Shown here piece after piece: positions 34,920 to 44,510 of a stretch of 64,000 nucleotides of DNA. The notes beneath the pieces are model-generated. The model was not told the origin of the DNA. It was given only the letters and a program-made list of their open reading frames with translations, and ran no database searches. Each line of letters opens with the position of its first letter. The stretch's first letter is position 1. The stretch comes from Ignavibacteria bacterium (GTDB lineage Bacteria > Bacteroidota > Ignavibacteria > Ignavibacteriales > SURF-24), in contig JAAXKN010000001.1 in assembly GCA_025612375.1 (NCBI GenBank), positions 166,669-230,668 on the forward strand, read 5' to 3'. The translations under genes and the position numbers were made by a program.

Positions 34920-35909
34920 TTATTTTGTAAAGTATCCCCTGTTTAATGTTTTTATCCTGTAGAGGCTTTTTCCTGCCGTAATATAAAGGTAGCCATTTCT
35001 GCTGAAAGTAAGATTGCTGGGCACTTCAGGCACGGGCAAAGACGCAATTTCAAGTCCTTCTGAAGAAAACACTTTAACCGATGGCGAAGCCTCATTTCTA
35101 ATTGCGGCAAATATGTTTCCCTTTTCGTCAAGCCTGATGCCGTCAGGCCCGCCTTCTGCAGGAAGCTTAATTAGAACTTTTTTTAATTGTGCGCTCCCGT
35201 CCTCCTTCAGATTATAGGCAAGGATCTCCATCAGCGGGGATCTTGAAACTTTATTTACTGAATCAGCTTCACTTCCCTCATCATAGCACCCGACGTACAA
35301 AGTCTTCTCATCAGGTGAGACTGCAATGCCGTTAGGCATCGGGAGGTCACTTATAATGAGGCTTACTTTTCCGTCTGTGTCCAGGCGGTAGACACCCATA
35401 ACAGGCTGCTCAACTTTTTCGTGCCCCGTATACCTGGGGTCTGTAAAGTATATCCTTCCCTTTTTATCTATTGAAAGGTCATTAGGCGAGTTATAAGGTT
35501 TGTTATTAAAAAGCCCTGCTATTATGCGGCTTTTGCCTGTTTTCATGTCAGTTTCAGTTATGCATCTTAAGCCAAAGTCGGCGCTTTGGGCTACAATCAT
35601 ATTGCCCTCATTATTAAATCTGATCCCGTTAGCCATTCCGCTCGGGGAGCGGAAAAGATGGGTCTTCCCCGTCCGGGGGTCAAACTTCCAGATATATCCC
35701 GCCTGCATCCGGCTTTCGGAGGTAAAGGTTAGATCGCTGAAGTATATCGATCCATCGGGGCTTTCTGCAGGGCCTTCGGTAAAAAAGCCGTCACCGAATA
35801 CTTTTTCGAGACTTGCTCCCGGAGGGAAAACGTTCCCTTTTTCCTGCGCGTTTGCAGAATAAGAAGCAATAAGGCATATAAGTAAGAAAAGAAGAGACTT
35901 TAATTGCAT
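34920..35909 (-). CDS. SMP-30/gluconolactonase-like protein with signal peptide
   Basis: The 329-aa protein has a signal peptide ('SLLFLLICLIASYSANA') and a six-bladed beta-propeller pattern: 'FFTEGPAESPDGSIYFSD', 'MANGIRFNNEGNMIVAQ', 'YNSPNDLSIDKKGRIYFTDP', 'MPNGIAVSPDEKTLYVGCYD' and 'EGGPDGIRLDEKGNIFAAI'. The Glu, Asn and Asp residues in these repeats match the divalent-metal site of SMP-30 lactonases. It would hydrolyse a sugar lactone outside the cytoplasm. It is transcribed between the AraC regulator gene and the Gfo/Idh oxidoreductase. Confidence 0.87.
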   Translation of the reverse strand: MQLKSLLFLLICLIASYSANAQEKGNVFPPGASLEKVFGDGFFTEGPAESPDGSIYFSDLTFTSESRMQAGYIWKFDPRTGKTHLFRSPSGMANGIRFNNEGNMIVAQSADFGLRCITETDMKTGKSRIIAGLFNNKPYNSPNDLSIDKKGRIYFTDPRYTGHEKVEQPVMGVYRLDTDGKVSLIISDLPMPNGIAVSPDEKTLYVGCYDEGSEADSVNKVSRSPLMEILAYNLKEDGSAQLKKVLIKLPAEGGPDGIRLDEKGNIFAAIRNEASPSVKVFSSEGLEIASLPVPEVPSNLTFSRNGYLYITAGKSLYRIKTLNRGYFTK

Positions 35910-35973
35910 GGCTTACCGGCTTAAGTTGAGTTTATTAAAAGCAACATAGATAATTTGGTTTTTATAATCAATA

Positions 35974-36843
35974 TCAGGAAGGGATCATGCTTTTCTTATG
36001 AAGCTTTCTAAACTCTCCGGGCGACACGCTATACCTTTCTTTAAAGAGGTGATAAAAGTGGCTTAAGTTCTCAAAGCCCGCGCGTGCAGAGACGTCAATT
36101 ATTTCAAGATCGGTGCTGGAAAGGACGTTTGCGGCATAGTTAAGCCTGAGGTCATTTATAAATTCAGTGGGAGTAGTGTTAAGGTACTTTTTGAAAACAC
36201 GGCACAAGTGTTCAGGCGACCTATGGGATAATTCCTGCAGCACGGGAAGCCCCTTAATGAAATTTTCCTTTTCCTGCATTATAGTGCACAGGCCTCTTAG
36301 CCACTGGGGCACAGAGCTTTTTTCTTCTGCTTTCTCAAGGGGAAAATATCTTGTAAAAATTTCAAGGAGAAGTACTCTAAGGCGTGTTTTTATCTCCTCC
36401 TTATTCTTTCTTGGAATAACGTTAAGCTGCTCCAGCTTTTCAACAACAAAGTTTTTCTCGGCCCCGGAGAGTAAAACATAAGGAGGCTTTTCAGCCAAAA
36501 GGAGCCTTTCAGGCATAAAGCCTTTACCCAGGTAGCTGAAGAGCTCACTGACAGCTTTCTTTGGGAAAGCCAGGTTTAAGAGTTCACAGACCTCACTTTC
36601 ACTTTTTTCATAGTAATGCCGGTCTTCAGGACGGATAAAAACAAGAGTGCCTTCAGTAAGACGTTCCCTTTGGCCATTAATCTTATGAATTACACTTCCC
36701 TTTGTAATTATAAAAATTTCGTAAAAGTCGTGGTAGTGAGGAACGGTAATATCCTTCAGGTTCCTGTGAAACGCATAGTGAATCTCAGCAGCAGGATCTA
36801 TCAGTTCATCCGCCTTCATTTTGAGCATATTTTCCATTTCCAT
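35974..36843 (-). CDS. AraC-family regulator with cupin sensor domain
   Basis: The 289-aa protein has an N-terminal cupin ('ITVPHYHDFYEIFIITKGSV' with metal- or sugar-binding-type His residues) and a C-terminal double helix-turn-helix ('FINDLRLNYAANVLSSTDLE', then 'SARAGFENLSHFYHLFKERY'). It would activate genes in response to a sugar-type ligand. It is divergent from the glycyl radical enzyme gene across 135 bases and leads the SMP-30 and oxidoreductase genes, so it probably controls both directions. Confidence 0.92.
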   Translation of the reverse strand: MEMENMLKMKADELIDPAAEIHYAFHRNLKDITVPHYHDFYEIFIITKGSVIHKINGQRERLTEGTLVFIRPEDRHYYEKSESEVCELLNLAFPKKAVSELFSYLGKGFMPERLLLAEKPPYVLLSGAEKNFVVEKLEQLNVIPRKNKEEIKTRLRVLLLEIFTRYFPLEKAEEKSSVPQWLRGLCTIMQEKENFIKGLPVLQELSHRSPEHLCRVFKKYLNTTPTEFINDLRLNYAANVLSSTDLEIIDVSARAGFENLSHFYHLFKERYSVSPGEFRKLHKKSMIPS

Positions 36844-36978
36844 TTACCCCAAAACAAATTACTTAGAAACGTCAATATCAATATAGCACAATAAACTGAT
36901 CATTAAAAGACAAGATAAACTCCCTCACAATACTTATTTTTCCTTTAGTTAGAGAGTCCACAAAGGAATTCAGGAGCT

Positions 36979-39216
36979 ATGAAGAACAATATATTACAAA
37001 CAGAGCTGAAATTTACAGAAACTTACAGAAAGTATAAAGATGCACACGCGGCAGTCCGGGAGGCCATGTGCCTGAAGGCGCAATATCCCGCATTTTTCAC
37101 AGAAATTAAGGATGGCGACCTTTTTGCCGGAAGAATTAAACATACATTTGTAGGAGTTACGCCCGACGAGTGGGGTCCTACGGCATTCGGCTACTACTGC
37201 CAGGAACGTGAAATGCGCGAGCTAATGGCAAAAAGCGATCTGGATGAGGCATACAGGCAGAAAATTGAAGACATGCTGAGTTTCTGGAAAATGGAGAACA
37301 CATCTTCAAGGCTACGCAGCCGTTATCCTGAGGAGATGGCAAAATGGCTCCCAACGGATGACTGGATGCACGACTACGGCATAGGGTTTCCTTTATACAG
37401 GCTGACAGGTGGAAATATTGATTTCGGTAAACTCCTAGAACTTGGAATTCCGGGAATGGCTGATGAGATAAGGCGCTTTAAGATCTATGCCTCAAATGAA
37501 GGCAATGATACTGAAATTTATGAGGCCATGCTTACAGCCCTGAACGTTTTAATTGATATATGCCTTTACTATGCCTGTGAGGCAAAGCTTAAGGCGGAGG
37601 AAGAAAATAGTTCTGAACGCAAAGGTGAACTCCTCAAAATGGCGTCCGTGATGGAAACAATTACAGCTTCAAAACCCGGAACTTTCCGTGAAGCTCTGCA
37701 GCTTTTCTGGCTTTACTCACTGGCGGCCGACATAAGGAACTATGGACGGATGGACGTCTATATGGGAGACTTTCTTGTAAATGACCTTAATTCTAACCTT
37801 ATCTCTGAAAGTGAGGCACAGAAGATGCTGGACTCCATGTGGAGGCTCATGGCGGCAAGAAACACTGTTGTGCATAACCGTGTAATTATTGGAGGCAAAG
37901 GGCGGAGAAACGAAAAAAACGCCGACCGTTTTGCTCTTATGGCAATGGAGGCCACGCTGAACGTAAAAGAAGCCGAGCCGCAGCTCTCCCTCAGGTTCTA
38001 CAAGGGAATGAATCCCCATCTTATGGAGAAGGCTCTGGACACAATTGGCGAAGGGCGCACCTACCCTATGCTTTATAATGATGACGTCAATATCCCATCT
38101 GTGCAGTCGGCTTTCTGCCTGAGCCGCACTTTAAGCGAGCAGTACGTCCCCTACGGCTGCGGTGAATATATTATCGACCATAAGAGCTTCGGTACGCCGA
38201 GCGGGGTCATAAATTTACTTAAGGCACTGGAAGTTACGCTTCATAACGGGGTTGACCCTGCTACAGGAAAAAAGACGGGGCTTTCACTGGGTGAGTTCAG
38301 GAGTTTTGACACATTCGATAAGCTCTGGAATGCCTATACTAAACAGGTGGAGCATTTTATTGATCTTCTGGCATGCCACGAGGAGCTGGAATACAAAGTT
38401 GCCGGGGAGACTGCCCCCTTTCTCTACCTCAGCATGCTATACGACGGATGCCTTGAGAAAGGACTTGGAGCCTTCCAGGGCGGCATTGACTATCTTGGCG
38501 GAACGCTTGAAACCTATGGTAATTCCAATACGGCAGACAGCCTGACTGCGATAAAAAAGCTTGTCTATGATGAAAAGCGCTTAAGCCATGAGGATCTCTT
38601 AAGAGCTCTGGACCATAACTTTGAAGGCTTTGAAGAGGAGCGCAGTCTTATGCTTGAATGCCCAAAGTACGGAAACGACGATGAGTGCGCGGACAGCATG
38701 CTCTTAAAGGTAGATACACACGCGGCTGAGTATACAAGGTCGCAGAAAGATAAGACAAACCTGCATTCTTATCTCATTGTAATTATAAATAACAGCGCCA
38801 ACACTCTCTTAGGGCACCAGACCTCAGCCTCAGCCGACGGAAGGAAGTCGGGCGAGCCTATGAATAACGGGAACGCCCCATCAAGCGGCTTTGACCGTCA
38901 GGGTGTAACGGCAATGCTGAATTCAATTGTCAAGCCATCGACATACATACATGCCGGCGCCGTACAGAACATGAAATTCAGCCGCGACATGTTTACAAAA
39001 AAGCGTATAATAGCAGAAAGCCTGCTTAAGACATACTTCGAAAAAGGAGGCGCGCAGGCAATGATTACGGTTGTAAACAGGAACGACCTGGAAAACGCAA
39101 TGAAGGAGCCTGAAAAGTACGGACATATTTTTGTGAGGGTCGGCGGCTTCAGCGCACGTTTTGTGGAGCTTTCAAGGGACGTGCAGATGGAGATATTAAA
39201 CAGAACACTATACTAG
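36979..39216 (+). CDS. Glycyl radical enzyme of unassigned function (PFL/diol-dehydratase superfamily)
   Basis: The 745-aa protein has the complete catalytic set of a glycyl radical enzyme. The C-terminal glycine loop is 'VRVGGFSARFVEL' with the radical-bearing Gly723 (39145-39147), and the end is 'MEILNRTLY' as usual. The active-site thiyl cysteine is Cys394 in 'YVPYGCGEYIID', with Glu396 two residues on, matching the Cys-x-Glu of eliminases and lyases (the named ones mostly read GCVE) and not the Cys-Cys of pyruvate formate-lyase. The intervening residue is Gly, and the surroundings are unlike choline, glycerol, hydroxyproline or isethionate enzymes as I remember them. It is oxygen-sensitive in principle and needs the radical-SAM activase encoded 27 bases downstream. 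Divergent AraC, lactonase and oxidoreductase genes hint at a sugar or sugar-acid substrate. Confidence 0.9.
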   Translation: MKNNILQTELKFTETYRKYKDAHAAVREAMCLKAQYPAFFTEIKDGDLFAGRIKHTFVGVTPDEWGPTAFGYYCQEREMRELMAKSDLDEAYRQKIEDMLSFWKMENTSSRLRSRYPEEMAKWLPTDDWMHDYGIGFPLYRLTGGNIDFGKLLELGIPGMADEIRRFKIYASNEGNDTEIYEAMLTALNVLIDICLYYACEAKLKAEEENSSERKGELLKMASVMETITASKPGTFREALQLFWLYSLAADIRNYGRMDVYMGDFLVNDLNSNLISESEAQKMLDSMWRLMAARNTVVHNRVIIGGKGRRNEKNADRFALMAMEATLNVKEAEPQLSLRFYKGMNPHLMEKALDTIGEGRTYPMLYNDDVNIPSVQSAFCLSRTLSEQYVPYGCGEYIIDHKSFGTPSGVINLLKALEVTLHNGVDPATGKKTGLSLGEFRSFDTFDKLWNAYTKQVEHFIDLLACHEELEYKVAGETAPFLYLSMLYDGCLEKGLGAFQGGIDYLGGTLETYGNSNTADSLTAIKKLVYDEKRLSHEDLLRALDHNFEGFEEERSLMLECPKYGNDDECADSMLLKVDTHAAEYTRSQKDKTNLHSYLIVIINNSANTLLGHQTSASADGRKSGEPMNNGNAPSSGFDRQGVTAMLNSIVKPSTYIHAGAVQNMKFSRDMFTKKRIIAESLLKTYFEKGGAQAMITVVNRNDLENAMKEPEKYGHIFVRVGGFSARFVELSRDVQMEILNRTLY

Positions 39217-39243
39217 TTCTTAATTTTTAATTTTTAATTGTTT

Positions 39244-40152
39244 ATGAGCCCAAAAGGTTTAACGTTTGACATACAAAGGTTTTCACTGCATGACGGGCCG
39301 GGAATAAGGACAACCATATTCTTAAAGGGCTGCCCTCTCAACTGCCTGTGGTGCCATAACCCGGAGAGCAAGAGCTTCTTTCCTGAAATCTCATTTGCCG
39401 GAGAACTCTGCGAGGGCTGCCGGAAAAAAGTAAATAACTTTTTAAGAACGTCTGAGGGTGAGGTAACACCGGAAGACCTGAAGGATTTTCCTTTCTGCCA
39501 GAGCTGCCGGGAAAATATATTAAAAAGCCCCAAGGGGAGCCTCAAAATTATAGGCAGAAGTCAAAGCGCTGAAGAAGTGCTGAAAGAAGTCTTAAAAGAC
39601 CTGGACTATTACAAAAATTCCAAAGGCGGCGTTACCATTTCAGGCGGAGAGCCTTTAGCGCAGCTTAAGTTTACTCTTGAACTCTTAAAAGGCTTAAAGG
39701 AATCTGGCATTCATACAGCAGTTGAAACCTGCGGGCTGGCACCCAGGGAAAGCTTCAGGAAGCTCCTCCCTTTTACGGATCTTTTTCTTTTCGACTATAA
39801 GGCAACAGGCGAAGGGCTGCACAGAGAACTGACCGGAGCCGGAAATAAGGCCATTTTAGACAACCTGGACTTTCTTTACGCTAGTAAGGCCAGGATAATC
39901 CTGCGCCTGCCTTTAATTCCGGGTGTTAATGATTCCTTAGAGCACCTTAAGGCGATTGCGTGTCTTGCAGAGAAATACCCTGAACTTTCCGGAATTGAAA
40001 TCATGTCATATCATAATATTGGAAACGACAAGGCGTGGAAAATCGGGAAACCTTCCTCCTTAGGTGACCTCAAGACCACCCCGGAGGAGGTAAAAGAGGG
40101 TTGGATTAATACTCTTCACTCAATGGGATGCATTTCAGCAGTCTTAAGCTGA
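39244..40152 (+). CDS. Radical-SAM glycyl radical enzyme activase
   Basis: The 302-aa protein has the activase signature 'SLHDGPGIRTTIFLKGCPLN' with the CxxxCxxC cluster at Cys30, Cys34 and Cys37, and the SAM motif 'GGVTISGGEPL'. It installs the glycyl radical on the enzyme encoded just upstream by cleaving S-adenosylmethionine. The ferredoxin-like insert has only two CxxC pairs (Cys56/59 and Cys85/88), where typical eliminase activases have two four-cysteine clusters, so it may carry a single extra cluster. The start is ATG 39244; a TTG two codons earlier is possible. No clear ribosome site is seen, and the start is close to the upstream stop, suggesting coupled expression. Confidence 0.92.
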   Translation: MSPKGLTFDIQRFSLHDGPGIRTTIFLKGCPLNCLWCHNPESKSFFPEISFAGELCEGCRKKVNNFLRTSEGEVTPEDLKDFPFCQSCRENILKSPKGSLKIIGRSQSAEEVLKEVLKDLDYYKNSKGGVTISGGEPLAQLKFTLELLKGLKESGIHTAVETCGLAPRESFRKLLPFTDLFLFDYKATGEGLHRELTGAGNKAILDNLDFLYASKARIILRLPLIPGVNDSLEHLKAIACLAEKYPELSGIEIMSYHNIGNDKAWKIGKPSSLGDLKTTPEEVKEGWINTLHSMGCISAVLS

Positions 40153-40244
40153 AAAATCGTAATCATATAATTCCCGGCTGAAGTCAACTTAATCTTTCAT
40201 ATTTCCTGATAAAGTGTTACCTTTCGGGTTAATTTGTAGATATA

Positions 40245-41810
40245 ATGGAATTAAATTTTAAGGCATATACCCGGTTTTATTTAATTTTATTGGGCGTTCT
40301 GGCACTTGGAGCGTTATACACCACTCACCTTTTCAGCTTTCTCCTTTTCCACACAATTTCAGAAATGATCAGTATCGGGATTGCATGGGGTCTGTTTATG
40401 CTTGCCTGGAACCTGCGTGATCTTTCGGAAGACCGTGCCTTTATATTTATAGGCATTGCATTTTTATTCACCGGTGCAATAGATCTGCTCCATACTCTGG
40501 CTTATAAGGGGATGAATGTATTTCCGGAAAGCGGCGGGGCCAATCCGGCAACACAGCTTTGGATTGCAGGCAGGTACTTTCAGAGCATTTCCCTTTTAAT
40601 TGTGCCTTTTTTAATTAAGCGCAGGATAAATTACAGCCTGATATTTTTTGTGCTTTTTTGTGTTACACTCCTGCTCTTAGCTTCAATTTTTTACTGGAAA
40701 GTATTTCCTCAGTGCTACATTGAAGGACAGGGTCTTACACGCTTTAAGATTGTAAGCGAGTATATAATCTCACTTGTACTTGTGCTTTCGGTATTCAGCC
40801 TTTTAAGGAAAAGGGATTTCTTTGACGCTGAGATGCTGAGACTCCTGCTGCTTTCAATAGGGCTGCTTATAATTTCTGAACTTGCTTTTACTTTTTACAT
40901 TAAGGTTTACGACCTTTCGAATGCAACGGGGCACCTTGTAAGGATAGTTTCTTACTTTCTTCTTTATAAGGCCATAATAGGTACAGGGCTGAAGAAACCT
41001 TTCAACCTCATGTTCCGCAGCCTCAAGCAAAGTGAGATGGAGCTCTTAAAAATAAATGAAAGGCTCCATGAGGAGCTGGAATCCAAAGAAAAGGCTGAAA
41101 TCGGCCTTAAGCATGCTGTAGAAGAGCTGGAACGGTCGAATAAAGAGCTGGAGCAGTTCGCCTACATAGCATCGCACGACCTGCAGGAACCGGTCAGGAT
41201 GGTCGGTAATTTTACTCAGCTGCTTGAAAGAAGATACAAAGACAAGCTGGACAATAAGGCACTCGAGTATATTAGTTTTGCCGTCGACGGCGCCCAGAGG
41301 ATGCAGTTACTGATAACTGGCCTGCTCAAGTATTCCAGGATAACGACACATGCAAGGGATTACTCGGCTGTAAACTGCAATATGGTATTGGGATCTGTTC
41401 TAAAAAATCTGGAACTGAGCATCAGGGAAAGCAGGGCCATTATAACTTCCGGGGTTCTGCCCACAATAATGGCCGACGAGGTTCAGCTGACACAGCTGTT
41501 TCAAAACCTCATCAGTAACGCCATAAAGTTCAGGCGCGGCAGCGAGGTGCCTGAAGTCCACATCAGCTCCGTTCAAAAGAACGAAAATTGGCTTTTTTCT
41601 GTTAGGGACAATGGGATTGGTATAGACCCGCAGTATGGCGAAAGGATATTCCAGATCTTTCAGCGCCTGCACACAAGAAGTGAGTATCCCGGAACCGGGA
41701 TCGGGCTGGCAGTATGCAAAAGGATAGTGGAACGTCACGGCGGCAAGATATGGATTGAATCTGAATTAGACAAGGGAACGACTTTTTATTTTACGTTTTC
41801 AATGAACTGA
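40245..41810 (+). CDS. Histidine kinase with MASE3-like membrane sensor
   Basis: The 521-aa protein has an N-terminal block of about seven to eight membrane helices (residues 10-265) with 'FLFTGAIDLLHTLAYKGMNV', which matches the MASE3 sensor domain as I recall it. A coiled-coil linker follows (270-305), then a complete kinase core: H-box 'AYIASHDLQEPVRMV', N-box 'LFQNLISNAIKF', 'VRDNGIGIDP' and 'GTGIGLAVCKRIVERHGGKI'. It belongs to the phytochrome-like kinase subtype. No response regulator is adjacent, so its partner is unknown. It is an orphan kinase between the radical enzyme activase and the aminotransferase. Confidence 0.88.
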   Translation: MELNFKAYTRFYLILLGVLALGALYTTHLFSFLLFHTISEMISIGIAWGLFMLAWNLRDLSEDRAFIFIGIAFLFTGAIDLLHTLAYKGMNVFPESGGANPATQLWIAGRYFQSISLLIVPFLIKRRINYSLIFFVLFCVTLLLLASIFYWKVFPQCYIEGQGLTRFKIVSEYIISLVLVLSVFSLLRKRDFFDAEMLRLLLLSIGLLIISELAFTFYIKVYDLSNATGHLVRIVSYFLLYKAIIGTGLKKPFNLMFRSLKQSEMELLKINERLHEELESKEKAEIGLKHAVEELERSNKELEQFAYIASHDLQEPVRMVGNFTQLLERRYKDKLDNKALEYISFAVDGAQRMQLLITGLLKYSRITTHARDYSAVNCNMVLGSVLKNLELSIRESRAIITSGVLPTIMADEVQLTQLFQNLISNAIKFRRGSEVPEVHISSVQKNENWLFSVRDNGIGIDPQYGERIFQIFQRLHTRSEYPGTGIGLAVCKRIVERHGGKIWIESELDKGTTFYFTFSMN

Positions 41811-41876
41811 ATTACCTTATTCCCGGTTTCATAGTGAATATGATCAACAAAAAAGACCCATTTTCAAGGAACATCA

Positions 41877-43088
41877 ATGATGACAGAAGCAAGATTTGAT
41901 AAAAATGTTGAGAACATCAGAATGTCGCCGATTGTATCAATCAGCGAGGAGGCAAGAAGAAAAGGACCTGAGTTTCATGCGAGGACAGGCAAAAAGATCC
42001 TTTTGTTTCAAAGAGGAGAAATCGATCTTCCGACGCCTGAATACATAAGAAACGCAGCAAAAAAGGCAATGGACGAAGGACACACAAAGTATCCAAAGTC
42101 GGGCGGTGAGGATTTCTTTAAGGAAGGTGTCATAAAGAAACTCGAGTATTTCAACAAGGCCACAGGCATAGGAAAGGAAAACATTGCCGCAACATACGGC
42201 GGGCAGGAAGGCCTTGAACTTACTTTTAAGCTTTTCCAGGGGAAGAAAGCCGGGGGCTTTGCTCCCTGCTGGAGCTGCGTGCTGGAGAATTTTATTCCTT
42301 ATGCCGGTACTAATTTTTCTGAACTCCCGTTAAATGAGGATTTCAGCATCAACTTTGACGACCTCAAAAAGCTAGTAAAGAATATATCGTTTCTGTACCT
42401 GAACACACCGCAGAACCCGACCGGAAAGCTTTTTACTAAAGACGAGGTTCTGGAGGTGGTAAAATTATGCCGCCAAAACGGCGTCTACCTCATCTCGGAT
42501 GAGGCCTATGAAGCCATTACTTTTGAAGGCAAGGAGCACTTCAGCCCTATTTCACTCGATTTCGACAACATCATAAGCGTATTTACCATGTCGAAAACAT
42601 ACGCCATGACGGGCTGGAGAGTAGGATACCTTGTTTCAAGGAACAAGAGGATTGTGGAACTCATTAAAATGGGCAACTATACACAGACTGCCGGCGTGGC
42701 AACATTCCTTCAGTACGCTGCAGGCGAGGCCCTGGCAAACAAGGAAGAAAGCGATAAGCACATTAAGCTGATGGTAGGCGATTTCCAGAAAAGGCGCGAC
42801 CAGCTCATGGAAGGTTTCAGGTCAATTCCGGGCGTAAAGGTCGAGAAGCCTGACGGGGCTTTCTACCTCTTCCCTAACTTTACAGAGCTGATACCAAAGG
42901 GCTTAAAAGGTGAAGAAAGGAATCATTTCATTTATAATCTTCTCATGCAGAACGGCATTGCTGCCGTGCACGGCTCGTGTTTCGGGCATTATTTTACAGA
43001 CAACATGAGATTCTCCTTCTCAACTACCCCGCCTGAGGTGATCTCGGAAGGAATTGAGAGGATGAGACAGATCTTTACGCAGGACTAA
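41877..43088 (+). CDS. Class I/II pyridoxal-phosphate aminotransferase
   Basis: The 403-aa protein has the class I fold-type landmarks: 'YLNTPQNPTGKL' (176-185), Asp208 of the cofactor pyridine nitrogen contact in 'YLISDEAYEAI', catalytic Lys240 in 'SVFTMSKTYAMTGWRVGYL', and Arg in the C-terminal 'MRFSFST'. The AAGGAAC site fits ATG 41877 (a second ATG is the next codon). It probably transfers amino groups between an amino acid and 2-oxoglutarate, in the aspartate or alanine aminotransferase branch; the exact substrate cannot be read. A strong palindromic terminator follows. Confidence 0.9.
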   Translation: MMTEARFDKNVENIRMSPIVSISEEARRKGPEFHARTGKKILLFQRGEIDLPTPEYIRNAAKKAMDEGHTKYPKSGGEDFFKEGVIKKLEYFNKATGIGKENIAATYGGQEGLELTFKLFQGKKAGGFAPCWSCVLENFIPYAGTNFSELPLNEDFSINFDDLKKLVKNISFLYLNTPQNPTGKLFTKDEVLEVVKLCRQNGVYLISDEAYEAITFEGKEHFSPISLDFDNIISVFTMSKTYAMTGWRVGYLVSRNKRIVELIKMGNYTQTAGVATFLQYAAGEALANKEESDKHIKLMVGDFQKRRDQLMEGFRSIPGVKVEKPDGAFYLFPNFTELIPKGLKGEERNHFIYNLLMQNGIAAVHGSCFGHYFTDNMRFSFSTTPPEVISEGIERMRQIFTQD

Positions 43089-43112
43089 GTCCTGGGAAAA
43101 CAAATCCAAACT

Positions 43113-43147
43113 AAACAGCCGTTTTATATCTCATAAAACGGCTGTTT
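43113..43147. terminator. Bidirectional terminator
   Basis: A perfect 15-base stem (43113-43127 with 43133-43147, five-base loop) ends in a T-run on the plus strand. It sits between the convergent aminotransferase and beta-lactamase-like genes. On the minus strand the T-run is short. Confidence 0.88.
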
Positions 43148-43168
43148 TTATAATTCCGGAATTTAATC

Positions 43169-44275
43169 CTAGAAAAGCTCTTCCAGGTCAGGCAGGTGAA
43201 AAGGCACGTGCTGTGCTGTATTGATAAGAACAATTATAGTCCTCTGGTTACCCAGTGATCTTACGATATATGAACGGTAGCCGTCCCACCATCCGCCGTG
43301 ATAGACTATATTGTCTTTTTCATTAATTCTCCAGCCGAATCCGTAGTTATGGTCGTCTCTCAGGTTCTTGAAGGCCGGTGTAAAGGCTTCAGTCAGGCAT
43401 TCCTGCCCAACGAGCTGAGCCTTATAGAGGGCGTAATCCCATCTTAGGAGGTCTTCAACGGTTGAATAGACATTCTTATCTCCCACAACGCCGTTCTGGT
43501 AGTTGAAGCCTACGGGAGCCCTGTTGGGGTTATGCCCTTCAGCAACATTCATGGGAAGCGGGTTCTGAGGATTATATACAAATGTGTTTTCCATGCCAAG
43601 GGGCTTAAAGATCTGGGTTTCCATGAACTTATAGAAAGGCATGCCTGAGACTTTTTCAACAATTGAAGCCAGAACTGCGTAGCCTGTATTGCTGTAGAAG
43701 TATCTTAGTCCCGGGCGGAAATAAGGCTCGGGACGATTATTCTGCAGCATTGAAAACATATCCCTGTTATCCATCAGCTTATGCTTATCGGGCCAGTAGT
43801 CGTTTGCAAAGTACATATAGTTTGGAAGTCCTGAAGCATGGGTCAAAAGCTGCCTGATTGTGATATTTTCATAGGGGAAATTTGGGAAAAACTTTCTCAC
43901 ACTGTCGCTATAGGAGAGTTTTCCTCTTTCCTTTAAGAGCATAACGGCAAATGCCGTAAACTGCTTGGAGACAGAGGCAAGCTGAAAGACCGAATTTGTT
44001 GTTAAAGGGGTTTTCTTTCTGAAATCCGAATAGCCGAAGGCCTTTTCAAAAACTATATTTCCCTTTTCGGCAAATAAAACGACTCCGTTAAAAGCGCCTT
44101 TTCTGTATTTATCGGAGAAGTACTGGTTAATTCTTGTTGTAGCACTGGTAGTTTCGCGGTTAAAAGTAACTCTTGTATAAACCTGAGCATTGCTGACGTT
44201 TGGAACTTTTTCACTTTTGCATGCTGAAACGAATAATAACAGTAGAGTAAAAAAATAAATAGCTGTCTTTTTCAA
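43169..44275 (-). CDS. Serine beta-lactamase-like lipoprotein (class C / DD-peptidase family)
   Basis: The start is TTG 44275, which has AGGAAAG seven bases upstream and gives a clean lipoprotein signal ('TAIYFFTLLLLFVSAC', lipobox Cys19); the frame opens ten codons earlier at another TTG without such a site. The mature 350-residue domain has the serine-hydrolase trio: 'ASVSKQF' (S-x-x-K), 'YFYSNTGYAVLA' (Y-S-N) and 'VYHGGWWDGYRSY' (H-G-G in place of K-T-G). Such proteins are usually D-aminopeptidase/DD-peptidase-like or esterases, and only some hydrolyse beta-lactams. It is anchored to a membrane and faces the periplasm or outside. Confidence 0.88.
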   Translation of the reverse strand: MKKTAIYFFTLLLLFVSACKSEKVPNVSNAQVYTRVTFNRETTSATTRINQYFSDKYRKGAFNGVVLFAEKGNIVFEKAFGYSDFRKKTPLTTNSVFQLASVSKQFTAFAVMLLKERGKLSYSDSVRKFFPNFPYENITIRQLLTHASGLPNYMYFANDYWPDKHKLMDNRDMFSMLQNNRPEPYFRPGLRYFYSNTGYAVLASIVEKVSGMPFYKFMETQIFKPLGMENTFVYNPQNPLPMNVAEGHNPNRAPVGFNYQNGVVGDKNVYSTVEDLLRWDYALYKAQLVGQECLTEAFTPAFKNLRDDHNYGFGWRINEKDNIVYHGGWWDGYRSYIVRSLGNQRTIIVLINTAQHVPFHLPDLEELF

Positions 44276-44510
44276 ATCATCTTTCCTGTAAATTTTCGAG
44301 CGCAAAATTTAATTAAAAGTATTTTTAAATGCAGTACATTTATTCTTATTTGTAAAAGATTTTTTACAATTATTTAAAAGCTTTCCGTGTCCGGTATAAT
44401 TACCGGCATTTTCCGCTTAATGGGGTAATACCGCATATGGACTATAGGCAGGAAATTTCAGAGACGCAGGCACATAAGATATGAACAATATCCTGACTTC
44501 AACTCACCTC

